DNA from: Diaphorobacter sp. HDW4B
Lineage (GTDB): Bacteria; Pseudomonadota; Gammaproteobacteria; Burkholderiales; Burkholderiaceae_C
DNA: 64,000 bases
Assembly (NCBI RefSeq): GCF_011305535.1
Contig: NZ_CP049906.1
Location: forward strand, 62,001-126,000
Reading direction: 5' to 3'
A program made the translations under genes and the position numbers. Each line of letters begins with the position of its first letter. Within the stretch, counting starts at the first letter, position 1. Below the pieces are notes generated by a model. That model saw only the letters and a program-made list of their open reading frames with translations. It was not told where the DNA came from and searched no databases. Positions 53,165-60,909 of this stretch are shown here, one piece after another.

Positions 53165-54094
53165 ATGATTCACGAAAACCAACCTTTCGGCTCGCTGAGC
53201 ACGCATGAGCAGTCCTTGCTCGATGCCGCAGGCGCTGTCTGGGCCACGGACATCAACAAGCACCGCGATCTGGTCGTGAGGACCTACTCCCCGCTGGTGC
53301 TGCAGGCCGACAACAGCGGCATCGACGTCGAGCGCGATGTGTCTTACGGCAGTGCCGAACGCCAGCGCCTCGATGTCTACACACGCGATGAATGGCGCAA
53401 TGAATCGCGCGATGTGCTCATGTTCTTTCATGGCGGGGCCTTCATTCGTGGCAACAAGAGCGCCAACGGCGCGATCTACGACAACGTCACCTACTGGTTT
53501 GCGCATCAAGGCTGTGTGGCAGTGAATGTGGAATACCGGCTGGCAGCAGATGCGCCCTATCCTGGCGGCGCAGAGGACGTGATTGCCGCCGTGCGCTGGG
53601 TTCAGCAGCACATTGCCGCCAGCGGGGGCAACCCGCGTCGCATCTTTCTGATGGGGCATTCGGCAGGCGGATCGCATGTGGCGAGTGCGCTGCTCGATCC
53701 GGCGATGCTCGATCGGCTGAATGAGAACGACGTGGCCGGAGCCATGTTGATCAGCGCGCGCCTGAAGGCCGATGTGCTGCCCGACAACCCCAACGCCAAC
53801 GGCGTGCGTGCTTACTTTGGCGAAGACGAAACGCTCTACGCCGAGCGCTCGCCCGCAAGCCATGTGGAGCGCAGCAATGTGCCGCTGCTGATTGCCGTGG
53901 CGGAGCACGAAAACACCCATCTGGACCGCTACGGGCGCGAGTTCTACGACTGCGCACTGCAAAGCGATCGCACGGCGATCACGCGCTTTCTCAAGCTGAA
54001 TCGGCACAACCACACCTCCATCGTTGCGCACTTCAACAGCGGCGAAGAAACGCTGGGCCCGCAACTGATCCGTTTCATGCACGACACGCGCTGA
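53165..54094 (+). CDS. Alpha/beta hydrolase (esterase/kynurenine formamidase-like)
   Basis: A 309-residue alpha/beta hydrolase of the hormone-sensitive-lipase-like group. It has the oxyanion HGGAFIRG, the nucleophile elbow GHSAGG, an acid region near the AVAEHENTHLD segment, and His in LNRHNHTSI. Related enzymes are carboxylesterases and arylformamidases. With a kynureninase farther right, formamidase activity is possible but unproven. No ribosome binding site is visible; the -10 box lies eight bases before the ATG, so the mRNA is probably leaderless. Confidence 0.87.
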   Translation: MIHENQPFGSLSTHEQSLLDAAGAVWATDINKHRDLVVRTYSPLVLQADNSGIDVERDVSYGSAERQRLDVYTRDEWRNESRDVLMFFHGGAFIRGNKSANGAIYDNVTYWFAHQGCVAVNVEYRLAADAPYPGGAEDVIAAVRWVQQHIAASGGNPRRIFLMGHSAGGSHVASALLDPAMLDRLNENDVAGAMLISARLKADVLPDNPNANGVRAYFGEDETLYAERSPASHVERSNVPLLIAVAEHENTHLDRYGREFYDCALQSDRTAITRFLKLNRHNHTSIVAHFNSGEETLGPQLIRFMHDTR

Positions 54095-54147
54095 AGTGCG
54101 CCCACACCACCACCGATTCATTCGACCACAACGGAGACAAGCAAGCC

Positions 54148-55065
54148 ATGGCTGCCACACCCCAACCCCGCAACGCACGGGTTTTCACACCGGCCCTCAC
54201 CCCTTTCAACGCCGACCAGAGCGTCAACGTCGAGGCCTTCATCGACTTCTGCCGTTGGCTGATTTCGCAGGGCTCGGGATTGGCGGTCTTCGGCACCAAC
54301 AGCGAGGCCAATTCGCTGGGACTCGAAGAGAAGATTCTGCTGCTCGAAAAGCTTGTCGAGGCTGGCATTCCTGCCGACCAGATGGTGCCTGGCACGGGCC
54401 TGTGCGCGTTGCCCGAAACCATTGCGCTCACGCGCGCTGCCGTGGCGCTGGGCTGCGCGGGCACCTTGACGCTGCCGCCCTTCTATTTCAAGCCAGCGTC
54501 GGACGACGGACTGTTCGACTATTACACGCGCATCATCGAGGCCGTGGGTTCCGAGCGGCTCAAGCTCTACCTGTATCACATCCCGCAGTTCACCGGCGTG
54601 CCGATCACGATGACGCTGATCGAGCGTCTCATCAAGGCTTATCCCAGGACCGTGGTGGGCATCAAGGACAGTTCCGGCAACTGGGAAAACACCGAACGCA
54701 TGCTGCGCGAGTTCCCCGGTTTCGAGGTCTATCCGGCCTCCGAAGCCTTGCTCGAAAAGGCCTTGCCACTGGGCGCGGCGGGTTGCATTTCGGCGACTGC
54801 CAATGTGCAGCCCGCCACCATTGCCCGGGCACTGAAGGCCTGGGGAACATCGGAGTTCGATGCCCTGCAGGCGCAACTCAAGGTCGTGCGCAACATCTTC
54901 CAGGCGCAGCCCATGATTCCTGCGCTCAAGCATGTGGTCGGCGCGCATTTTGGCAACGCCGATTGGAGCCATGTGCGCCCACCACTGGTAGCAGCCGATG
55001 CATCCTGGTCCGCGCCGCTGATGGCCCAGCTCGCGGAAGCGGGCTTCAACATGCAGCCGGCATGA
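54148..55065 (+). CDS. DHDPS/NAL-family aldolase or dehydratase
   Basis: A 305-residue TIM-barrel class I aldolase-family enzyme. The catalytic Tyr in LYHIPQ and the Schiff-base Lys in VVGIKDSSGNW are present, and GTNSEANSLG replaces the usual GTTGE loop. Family reactions: dihydrodipicolinate, N-acetylneuraminate, 2-keto-3-deoxysugar and hydroxybenzylidenepyruvate aldol chemistry. It starts 54 bp after the hydrolase and overlaps the next gene by 4 bp. Confidence 0.88.
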   Translation: MAATPQPRNARVFTPALTPFNADQSVNVEAFIDFCRWLISQGSGLAVFGTNSEANSLGLEEKILLLEKLVEAGIPADQMVPGTGLCALPETIALTRAAVALGCAGTLTLPPFYFKPASDDGLFDYYTRIIEAVGSERLKLYLYHIPQFTGVPITMTLIERLIKAYPRTVVGIKDSSGNWENTERMLREFPGFEVYPASEALLEKALPLGAAGCISATANVQPATIARALKAWGTSEFDALQAQLKVVRNIFQAQPMIPALKHVVGAHFGNADWSHVRPPLVAADASWSAPLMAQLAEAGFNMQPA

Positions 55066-55484
55066 GCAACACAAGCCACGCGACCAGCAGCTTGCCCAAG
55101 CCGCTCGGCGCATATGCACGCTGGCGTCAGCATGGCTCGGCACTGTATGTCGCAGGCGTGAGCGCACGCTTGCCCGATGGGCGCATCGACGGCGTCACAC
55201 GCGACGTCAGTGGTGCAGTGACCTATGACGTGGCAGCGCAGACCCGCCGTGTGCTGTGCAACATCGAAGGGATACTGCTCGAAGCGGGAGCCACGCTGGC
55301 CGACTGTCTCGACATGACGGTGTTTCTCGTGAACCCGGACGACTTTGCCGTCTTCAACGCCACCTATGCCGAGTTCTTCGGCGCGCAAGCGGAACCACCC
55401 ACGCGCACCACCGTGGTCGTGCGCGGTCTGCCGCATGCGGACATGGTGGTGGAGATCAAGGCCATCGCGCGCGCGCCGCGTTGA
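55062..55484 (+). CDS. Rid-family protein, 2-aminomuconate deaminase-like
   Basis: A 140-residue Rid (YjgF) fold protein. It has the group features of 2-aminomuconate deaminases (AmnD/NbaF type): GAYARWRQHGSALYVAGVSA, RLPDGRI, RRVLCNIEGILLEAGATL, TRTTVVVRGLPHADMVVEIK. NbaF-type enzymes remove ammonia from 2-aminomuconate. RidA-type 2-iminoacid hydrolase activity is the alternative. ATG 55062 overlaps the aldolase stop (ATGA). Confidence 0.82.
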   Translation: MSNTSHATSSLPKPLGAYARWRQHGSALYVAGVSARLPDGRIDGVTRDVSGAVTYDVAAQTRRVLCNIEGILLEAGATLADCLDMTVFLVNPDDFAVFNATYAEFFGAQAEPPTRTTVVVRGLPHADMVVEIKAIARAPR

Positions 55485-55508
55485 TGTGCACTTGTCTGCG
55501 CCTGTTTC

Positions 55509-55533
55509 AAGCAGCCCTTGCGGCTGCTTTTTT
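55509..55533 (+). terminator. Intrinsic terminator after the Rid gene
   Basis: AGCAGCC, loop CTTGC, GGCTGCT, followed by six Ts. It closes the hydrolase-aldolase-Rid run. Confidence 0.85.
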
Positions 55534-56045
55534 CATGGACCAACGGTCTTGCGCACGTCACTCGGAACCGATGCGCAAGCAACCGCATTCATCGCGACGG
55601 TGCATTTCAAAAGACACATGGAGATGTCGGCCCTCATACCCGCGCAGCGACTTTTCTCACTTTTCTCTACTCGTTTTCACGTAGATATAGCTTTGCAGAC
55701 TACATATTCTGCTCTGAACAATATATATTCTTGGTATACCCAAACGCGTTGATGTATTTCATTCGATCAAGGGAAGCCTGAAACGCCCCACGCATCCGTA
55801 AGGAAGCCGGATGCAGGCCTCGCAAGAGACCGGGGAGTCGGTCGATGCCATGCAGCAGCGCGGTGGGGGAACAAAGGCATTGCGAGACGCCTGGTGGACA
55901 GCAAACAAGCACTTCACGGACCGAACCCGAACAAGGAGACGCATGACGGCAGACACGACAACGAGAACAACAACGACAGAAACGCTCGCATGAGCGGACA
56001 CAAGGCAGAACGAGTCAAACGATCAATCAACTGGAGACGCAAATC
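55534..56045. promoter_or_regulatory. Long leader/promoter region of the first porin
   Basis: About 510 bp without a firm gene. It contains operator site 4 (55731) and then about 300 nt to the porin ATG. A 60-codon frame (55811-55993, Thr/Arg-rich end, AAGGAAG four bases ahead) might be a leader peptide, but I cannot support it further. The long untranslated leader may allow small-RNA control of the porin. Confidence 0.4.
55731..55743. promoter_or_regulatory. GntR/FCD operator, site 4 (one mismatch)
   Basis: TTGGTATACCCAA: the TTGGTATACC core is exact, with one extra C before the closing AA. It lies in an A/T-rich tract 300 bp upstream of the porin start. Confidence 0.7.
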
Positions 56046-57086
56046 ATGAAGAAAAACAAGGTATTGGCGGCTGTGCTGCTGCTCGTGGGGAGCACGGCAT
56101 TCGCGCAGTCCAAGGTGACCCTCTCGGGGTTCGTGGACCTGAATCTGGAAGTGCTCAAGAACTCGGGCACCGAAGGCACGCGCAAGCGCATCAGCAGCGG
56201 CGGGCTGAACAACTCGCGCTTCAACATCAGCGGCATCGAGGACCTGGGCGGTGCCAACCGTGCCTACTTCACCATCGAGCCGATGTTCGGTGCGGACACC
56301 GGCGAGATGAGCGCGCAGTTCCGCCAGTCCTTTGTCGGCCTGCGTGGCGACTGGGGTGACGTGACTCTGGGTCGCCAGTTCACGCCATCGTTCTGGGTTG
56401 CGGGCTATGCCGATCCGAACTGGGCATCGTCGTACAGCATGGTCAACGCCATGCAGTTCTTCTACGCGTCCTACCGCGTGGACAACGCGCTGCAGTACAA
56501 GACCGCCAACTTCGGTGGCTTGCAAGGTCGCTTCATGTATGCCTTCGGCAAGGAAGACACGACCAAGAACGGTCGCTTCATGAGCGCCGCCGCCGAATAC
56601 CGCAACGGCCCGCTGTTCCTCGGCTTCGCTGCGGAAAAGGCTTATCAGGTCGACGTCTACAACAAGACTTCGATGAAGAGCTCGCGCGACAACTACCTGT
56701 CGGCCACCTACCGCTTCGGCAGCGTCGAGCCCACGTTCGTGTTCCACACCTACGACGGCTACTACGCCTATCCTCCTTATGTGGGCTTCACCTCCAAGGG
56801 CTGGGACACGCAACTGGGCGTGCGCTGGAACGTCAGCGACCGCACACGCGTTCACGCCAGCTACGTGCATCGCAAGGACGACAAGAACGTCGACATCGGC
56901 ACGGCAGATGGCCTGACGCTGGGCGTGACGCACGGCCTGTCCAAGCGCACCGATGTCTACATCCTCGCCTCGCATGTGAAGAACAAGAAGGATGTGAAGA
57001 TCGGCTATCCCGTGAGCTGGAGTGCCAATCCGTCCGCTGGCCAGAGCCCATCGGGTCTGGCAATCGGCATTCGCCATGCGTTCTGA
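56046..57086 (+). CDS. Burkholderiales-type outer-membrane porin, first copy
   Basis: A 346-residue general porin (Porin_4 family). The signal peptide is cleaved after AFAQ. Strand one is SKVTLSGFVDLNLE, the SFVGLRGDWGDVTLGRQFTP loop-3 block follows, and the last strand ends AIGIRHAF with the terminal Phe needed for assembly. It is probably a trimeric channel in the outer membrane. Operator site 4 upstream links it to the GntR regulon, so it may admit that pathway's substrate. CTGGAGACGC precedes the ATG. Confidence 0.92.
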   Translation: MKKNKVLAAVLLLVGSTAFAQSKVTLSGFVDLNLEVLKNSGTEGTRKRISSGGLNNSRFNISGIEDLGGANRAYFTIEPMFGADTGEMSAQFRQSFVGLRGDWGDVTLGRQFTPSFWVAGYADPNWASSYSMVNAMQFFYASYRVDNALQYKTANFGGLQGRFMYAFGKEDTTKNGRFMSAAAEYRNGPLFLGFAAEKAYQVDVYNKTSMKSSRDNYLSATYRFGSVEPTFVFHTYDGYYAYPPYVGFTSKGWDTQLGVRWNVSDRTRVHASYVHRKDDKNVDIGTADGLTLGVTHGLSKRTDVYILASHVKNKKDVKIGYPVSWSANPSAGQSPSGLAIGIRHAF

Positions 57087-57134
57087 GCACCCGCGTGGCA
57101 GCGATTCAGAACACCTCCAGAACATTTCCCCGAG

Positions 57135-58946
57135 ATGCAATCCATGAACCATTCCCACCGCACACCCCGTCAACTGTGCAAGACGGCCGCTGCCGCCATG
57201 CTCTTCGCGGCATTGGGTGCCAGTGCCTTTGCGCAGGACAAGGCCACGCAACCCGCAGCGGCTCAGGCTGCGCCGGTCGATCCCAACTTCGTGCCCGGCA
57301 CACCCGACATCAAGGACCCATGGCTGGCCAAGTGGCTGGCCGCCACGCCCGACCGCACGCCCAAGGAGCTCAAGCCCGGTATCGACTACGGCATGAACCC
57401 CAAGACCGGCGAATTCGTCTGGCCCAAGGCCACGCCCGAAGTCCACAAGGGCCAGAAGTTCCCCGGCATGCTCGATCATTGGGACAAGACCACCTTCACC
57501 AAGAACGTGAAGGTGCTGGCGTTCTATGAAAATGTGGCGTCGCCTTTCCACGTGTGGAACAACATCATCGATTTCGACGGCAAGCGTTATCTGTACCTGC
57601 ACGACCGCGACTACCTGCGCATCATGGACGTGACCGATCCGGCCAACGCCAAGGTCGTTTTCTCCAAGGGCGCGGTCTGGGGCCCCAAGGGTCCAAGCGA
57701 GCGCTGGAATGCCGCGACGGTGACCGACTACCTCGGCGGTGCAACCATCGCGTGGAGCAAGAAGCTCAACAAGCCGGTGATGGTGGCGTCATATGAAATC
57801 GGACGCTACGGCCTGATGAACGAGAAGATGAAGGAGCCGGAAAAGGTTGCCGCACAGCGCAACTACAGCTCGCTCAAGGGCTTCAAGGTCTATGAGATGA
57901 ATGGCCCGCTGCCCAGCGACTGGAAGCTGATCGCCACGCGCACCACCGATTACCAGCACCCCGATGCGCCCATCGGCCAGCAGCAGGGTTCGGGCTCGCT
58001 CGATTCGCCCGAGTACTACGGCGGCAAGTACATGATTCTGGCGGCCGCGCCCAACGACAGCTACGCACTCAGCGAGTATCCGAACTACCTGTACTCGCCC
58101 GGCTACCAGGTGTGGGACATGAGCGATCCGGCCGATCCGAAGTTCCTCTCGCAGGTCACCGTTCCCGGTCAGGTCGTGGACGACAAGGACAGCATTTTTG
58201 CCTACCTGCAGAACCCACGCGCGGGCAATCGCGCATCGTGGATGGGCGCGCGCATTCCGATGTTCCTGCCCAAGCCGCTGGAGCAAGGCGGCAAGATCGG
58301 CTTCGGCGCGATGGGCGGTCTGGGTCTGTGGTCGTTCGACATGAGCGATCCGGCCAATCCGAAAATCCTCGACAACGTGAACACACCGCCCTCGTTTGCA
58401 GGCACGGAATACGACAACGCCGACGTGAGCCAGTACGAGCGCACCGGCTACGTGTTCACCAGCGGCTATCCGATGAACCGCGACTGCTACGAGCCCTACA
58501 AGGACATCTTCGTGGTGAACGCGAAGAACCCAGCCAGGATGAAGGTCGAGACCACACTGCCACGCCCCAAGCCACCGGAAGGCGCGCCCTACACCGACTT
58601 CTGCCAGCGCGGCGGCAACTTCGGCCCCAAACGCTCCAACGCGATTGGCCAACCGGGCGGATGGCGTCAGAACATCGTGCCGTACTCGTTCTACAACGCG
58701 GGCGTGCAGATGTTCGACGTGAGCAACCCGGCCGATCCCAAGATCGCGGGCTACTTCGTGCCGCCGCTGGCTGACACCACGCAACTGCCGGGCTACACGC
58801 TGGGCAAGGGGGTGCTTGCGATGTACACCGAGTACGACCGCAACATCATGTGGGCGTTCACCGAACATGGTGCTTATGCGCTGTCTTCGCCACTGCTTGG
58901 CGAGCCTTTGATGGGGGCTCCGAAGAAGCCGTTCCCTGCGCGTTGA
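57135..58946 (+). CDS. LVIVD-repeat secreted beta-propeller protein
   Basis: A 603-residue secreted protein with a signal peptide ending near SAFAQD. It has repeated LVIVD-type propeller blades (YLYLHDRDYLRIMDVTDPANAKVV, YQVWDMSDPADPKFLSQV, LWSFDMSDPANPKILDNV, VQMFDVSNPADPKIAGYF), about one per 70 residues. Periplasmic or surface location expected. It lies 48 bp after the porin and is probably co-expressed. The role is unknown; binding of substrate or of porin is speculation. The start is ATG 57135 or 57144. Confidence 0.85.
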   Translation: MQSMNHSHRTPRQLCKTAAAAMLFAALGASAFAQDKATQPAAAQAAPVDPNFVPGTPDIKDPWLAKWLAATPDRTPKELKPGIDYGMNPKTGEFVWPKATPEVHKGQKFPGMLDHWDKTTFTKNVKVLAFYENVASPFHVWNNIIDFDGKRYLYLHDRDYLRIMDVTDPANAKVVFSKGAVWGPKGPSERWNAATVTDYLGGATIAWSKKLNKPVMVASYEIGRYGLMNEKMKEPEKVAAQRNYSSLKGFKVYEMNGPLPSDWKLIATRTTDYQHPDAPIGQQQGSGSLDSPEYYGGKYMILAAAPNDSYALSEYPNYLYSPGYQVWDMSDPADPKFLSQVTVPGQVVDDKDSIFAYLQNPRAGNRASWMGARIPMFLPKPLEQGGKIGFGAMGGLGLWSFDMSDPANPKILDNVNTPPSFAGTEYDNADVSQYERTGYVFTSGYPMNRDCYEPYKDIFVVNAKNPARMKVETTLPRPKPPEGAPYTDFCQRGGNFGPKRSNAIGQPGGWRQNIVPYSFYNAGVQMFDVSNPADPKIAGYFVPPLADTTQLPGYTLGKGVLAMYTEYDRNIMWAFTEHGAYALSSPLLGEPLMGAPKKPFPAR

Positions 58947-59013
58947 TGCAGCGCTGAACTGCATGGGGCAGCTGCTTTTCGACCTGCGGCAGCTGCTCGT
59001 GACGTGGGATTTG

Positions 59014-59038
59014 ATGCCGCCTTGTGCGGCATTTTTTT
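59014..59038 (+). terminator. Intrinsic terminator after the LVIVD gene
   Basis: ATGCCGC, loop CTTGT, GCGGCAT and a run of seven Ts, 67 bp after the stop. Confidence 0.85.
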
Positions 59039-59098
59039 GTTCGTCTCTTTGTCGCTGGTTTTGATGGATTGACGAACTTGTTGCCTGTGCTTCGTTGA

Positions 59099-59226
59099 AG
59101 AGTCTTCGTTTTGGGGTGCCGATATGGCCCCTCATACTTTGTTGCAAAGCCTTGCCGTACGGAAGTACTGTCTGCGGCTTTGCGTCGCGTCTGAGGGGCC
59201 ATCTCGGCATTGTGGTGCTTGATTCA
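59099..59226. repeat. Intergenic inverted-repeat element, copy A
   Basis: About 128 bp almost matched by copy B at 60672. It starts AGAGTCTTCGTTTT and contains an 18-bp inverted repeat: TGCCGATATGGCCCCTCA at 59117-59134 against TGAGGGGCCATCTCGGCA at 59192-59209. A GTACGGAAGTACTG stretch lies inside. It looks like a small mobile or REP/ERIC-like element that folds into a long hairpin. It carries no coding. Confidence 0.8.
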
Positions 59227-59247
59227 TGCCTTGCGTTCGCTGCGCAG

Positions 59248-59297
59248 CTTGCTGTTCTTGCTGTTCTTGCTGTTCTTGCTGTTCTTGCTGTTCTTGC
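59248..59297. repeat. 9-bp tandem repeat (CTTGCTGTT)n
   Basis: Five exact units of CTTGCTGTT and a partial sixth (CTTGC), directly abutting a second tandem repeat. About 175 bp upstream of the porin start. Confidence 0.9.
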
Positions 59298-59338
59298 AGG
59301 TTTGAAGGTTTGAAGGTTTGAAGGTTTGAAGGTTTGAA
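59298..59338. repeat. 8-bp tandem repeat (AGGTTTGA)n
   Basis: Five exact units of AGGTTTGA. It abuts the 9-bp repeat and lies about 80 bp upstream of operator site 5, so copy-number change would alter promoter spacing. Confidence 0.9.
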
Positions 59339-59420
59339 GCATTTGCTCGGCTGCGTGGTAAATCCGGTGAAACCCCGAAGGAAAGCCCTGAAGTTTTTTC
59401 GATGAATGCAATATCATTGC

Positions 59421-59432
59421 TTGGTATACCAA
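59421..59432. promoter_or_regulatory. GntR/FCD operator, site 5
   Basis: An exact TTGGTATACCAA palindrome, 39 bp before the second porin start, flanked by A/T-rich DNA. Confidence 0.82.
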
Positions 59433-59471
59433 AATATGAATTGGTGTTCTTCAACTTTCATCAGGAAAAAC

Positions 59472-60599
59472 ATGAAAAAACCCACCACGAGAAATCGCTT
59501 CTGGCTGCGCGCGACCGCGTTGGCTGCCCTTGCGCCCGTCATGGCGCTGGCGCAGACCAACGTGGGTGACCCGGTCACCATCTACGGCTTTGTGAAGGCG
59601 GATGTGGAGCATGTGCGCGCGTCGGGCGGCGGAGCACCTTCGCTGTCCGTGAACCGGCTGTCCAACAACCTGTCGGTGCTGGGCTTTCGCATGAAGGAAG
59701 ATCTGGGCGCAGGCTTGGGCGTCTGGGCGCAGATCGAGACCAATGTGCGCATGGACAACGGGGATGGCCCCTGGGGTGGTCGCAATACAGCCATCGGTCT
59801 GTCATCGTCCAGCGCCGGGCAGATCGTGATGGGCCAGTGGGAAGCGCCGCTGCGCTTTGTGTCGGTCTACGCGATCGACCCGTTCACGGCCGGCATTTTT
59901 GCGTCCAACTCCATCATGGGCAACGGATTTGCGACGGGTGCGAACGGCGTGTCACCGACCTCGTTCGACCGCCGTCAGCCCAATCTGCTGCAGTACTGGT
60001 CGCCCAATTTAGCCAACTTCGAGTTCCGCCTGGCCTACGCCATGCCGGAGGAGAAGACCGAAGACAAATCACCCAGCATGTGGGGCGGCTTGGTCATCTA
60101 CCGCAACGGCCCGCTCTATGCGGCATGGGGTTATGAACAGCACCGCAGCTACTTCTACAACGGCAGCAAGGACGACGCACACCGCATCGGCGTAGCGTAT
60201 TCGTTCGGGCCCACGCGTGTGCGCGGCAGTTTCGAGCGCTTGAGCTACGAGCCAGAGCGCGGCCAGAGCCTCACGCGCAATGCTTGGCAGTTGGCGGTGA
60301 GCCACCAGTTCACACCGCAGCATGAGGTGATGGCATCCTACGTGCGCGCGCAGTCCCCTCATGGGAACACGAAAAAATCGGTGGGCGGCATTGGCATTCC
60401 GGGCACTGATGCGGGTGCGAATCAGGTCTCGCTGGGCTATACGTATCACATGTCCAAGCGCACGGATCTGTGGACCGCATATACCAGGATCACCAACGGT
60501 GCGACGTCGAACTACAACCTCTCGGCCAATTCCATCGGGGGCATGAAGCCGGGGCAAGATCCTTCAGGCTTCGGCGTCGGCATCACGCACAAGTTCTGA
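59472..60599 (+). CDS. Burkholderiales-type outer-membrane porin, second copy
   Basis: A 375-residue porin. The signal is cleaved after MALAQ; then VTIYGFVKADVEHVRA, SNNLSVLGFRMKEDLGAGL, GQIVMGQWEAP, and the terminal strand FGVGITHKF with a C-terminal Phe. It is only distantly similar to the first porin (different strand-one and loop-3 sequence). It may open for another substrate of the same regulon. ATG 59472 follows AGGAAAAAC; the frame extends over operator site 5 without support. Confidence 0.9.
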   Translation: MKKPTTRNRFWLRATALAALAPVMALAQTNVGDPVTIYGFVKADVEHVRASGGGAPSLSVNRLSNNLSVLGFRMKEDLGAGLGVWAQIETNVRMDNGDGPWGGRNTAIGLSSSSAGQIVMGQWEAPLRFVSVYAIDPFTAGIFASNSIMGNGFATGANGVSPTSFDRRQPNLLQYWSPNLANFEFRLAYAMPEEKTEDKSPSMWGGLVIYRNGPLYAAWGYEQHRSYFYNGSKDDAHRIGVAYSFGPTRVRGSFERLSYEPERGQSLTRNAWQLAVSHQFTPQHEVMASYVRAQSPHGNTKKSVGGIGIPGTDAGANQVSLGYTYHMSKRTDLWTAYTRITNGATSNYNLSANSIGGMKPGQDPSGFGVGITHKF

Positions 60600-60671
60600 T
60601 GAGGCTTCTGCCGCCCACTTGATCGCTGCGGCGTCCATTGATCGACGGACTCTCAGGCAGTGCTCGTTTTG

Positions 60672-60786
60672 AGAGTCTTCGTTTTCAGGTGCTGAGATGG
60701 CCCCCGTACTTTGTTCGGGCGGGAAGTACTGACTGCGGCTTTGTGTCGCGTCTGAGGGCCATCTCGGCATTGTGGAGGGTGATTCA
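60672..60786. repeat. Intergenic inverted-repeat element, copy B
   Basis: About 115 bp closely matching copy A at 59099: AGAGTCTTCGTTTT, GAGATGGCCCCCGTACTTTG, GAAGTACTG, CTGCGGCTTTG, GTCGCGTCTGAGG, GCCATCTCGGCATTGTGG. It lacks the AAAGCCTTGCC segment of copy A. The two copies bracket the second porin gene. Confidence 0.8.
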
Positions 60787-60909
60787 AAGGGTGCGCACAC
60801 TGCGTAGTTGGTTGGTTTGAAGTCCGGCGTGCATTCCGACTTTCGTGATGAATTAAGAAAAATGGCCGCTTCTCGCGGCCATATCTCTACTTCACACGAT
60901 GACCAAATA

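Noticed and set aside
55914-57602. 562-codon minus-strand frame
   Set aside because: Antisense to the porin and LVIVD gene; no recognisable domain.
59248-59338. CRISPR-like spacing of repeats
   Set aside because: The units are 8 and 9 bp without spacers; these are simple tandem repeats, and no cas gene is present.
57789-59432. 547-codon minus-strand frame
   Set aside because: Antisense to the LVIVD gene; its N-terminal part is only translated tandem repeats and the intergenic repeat element.
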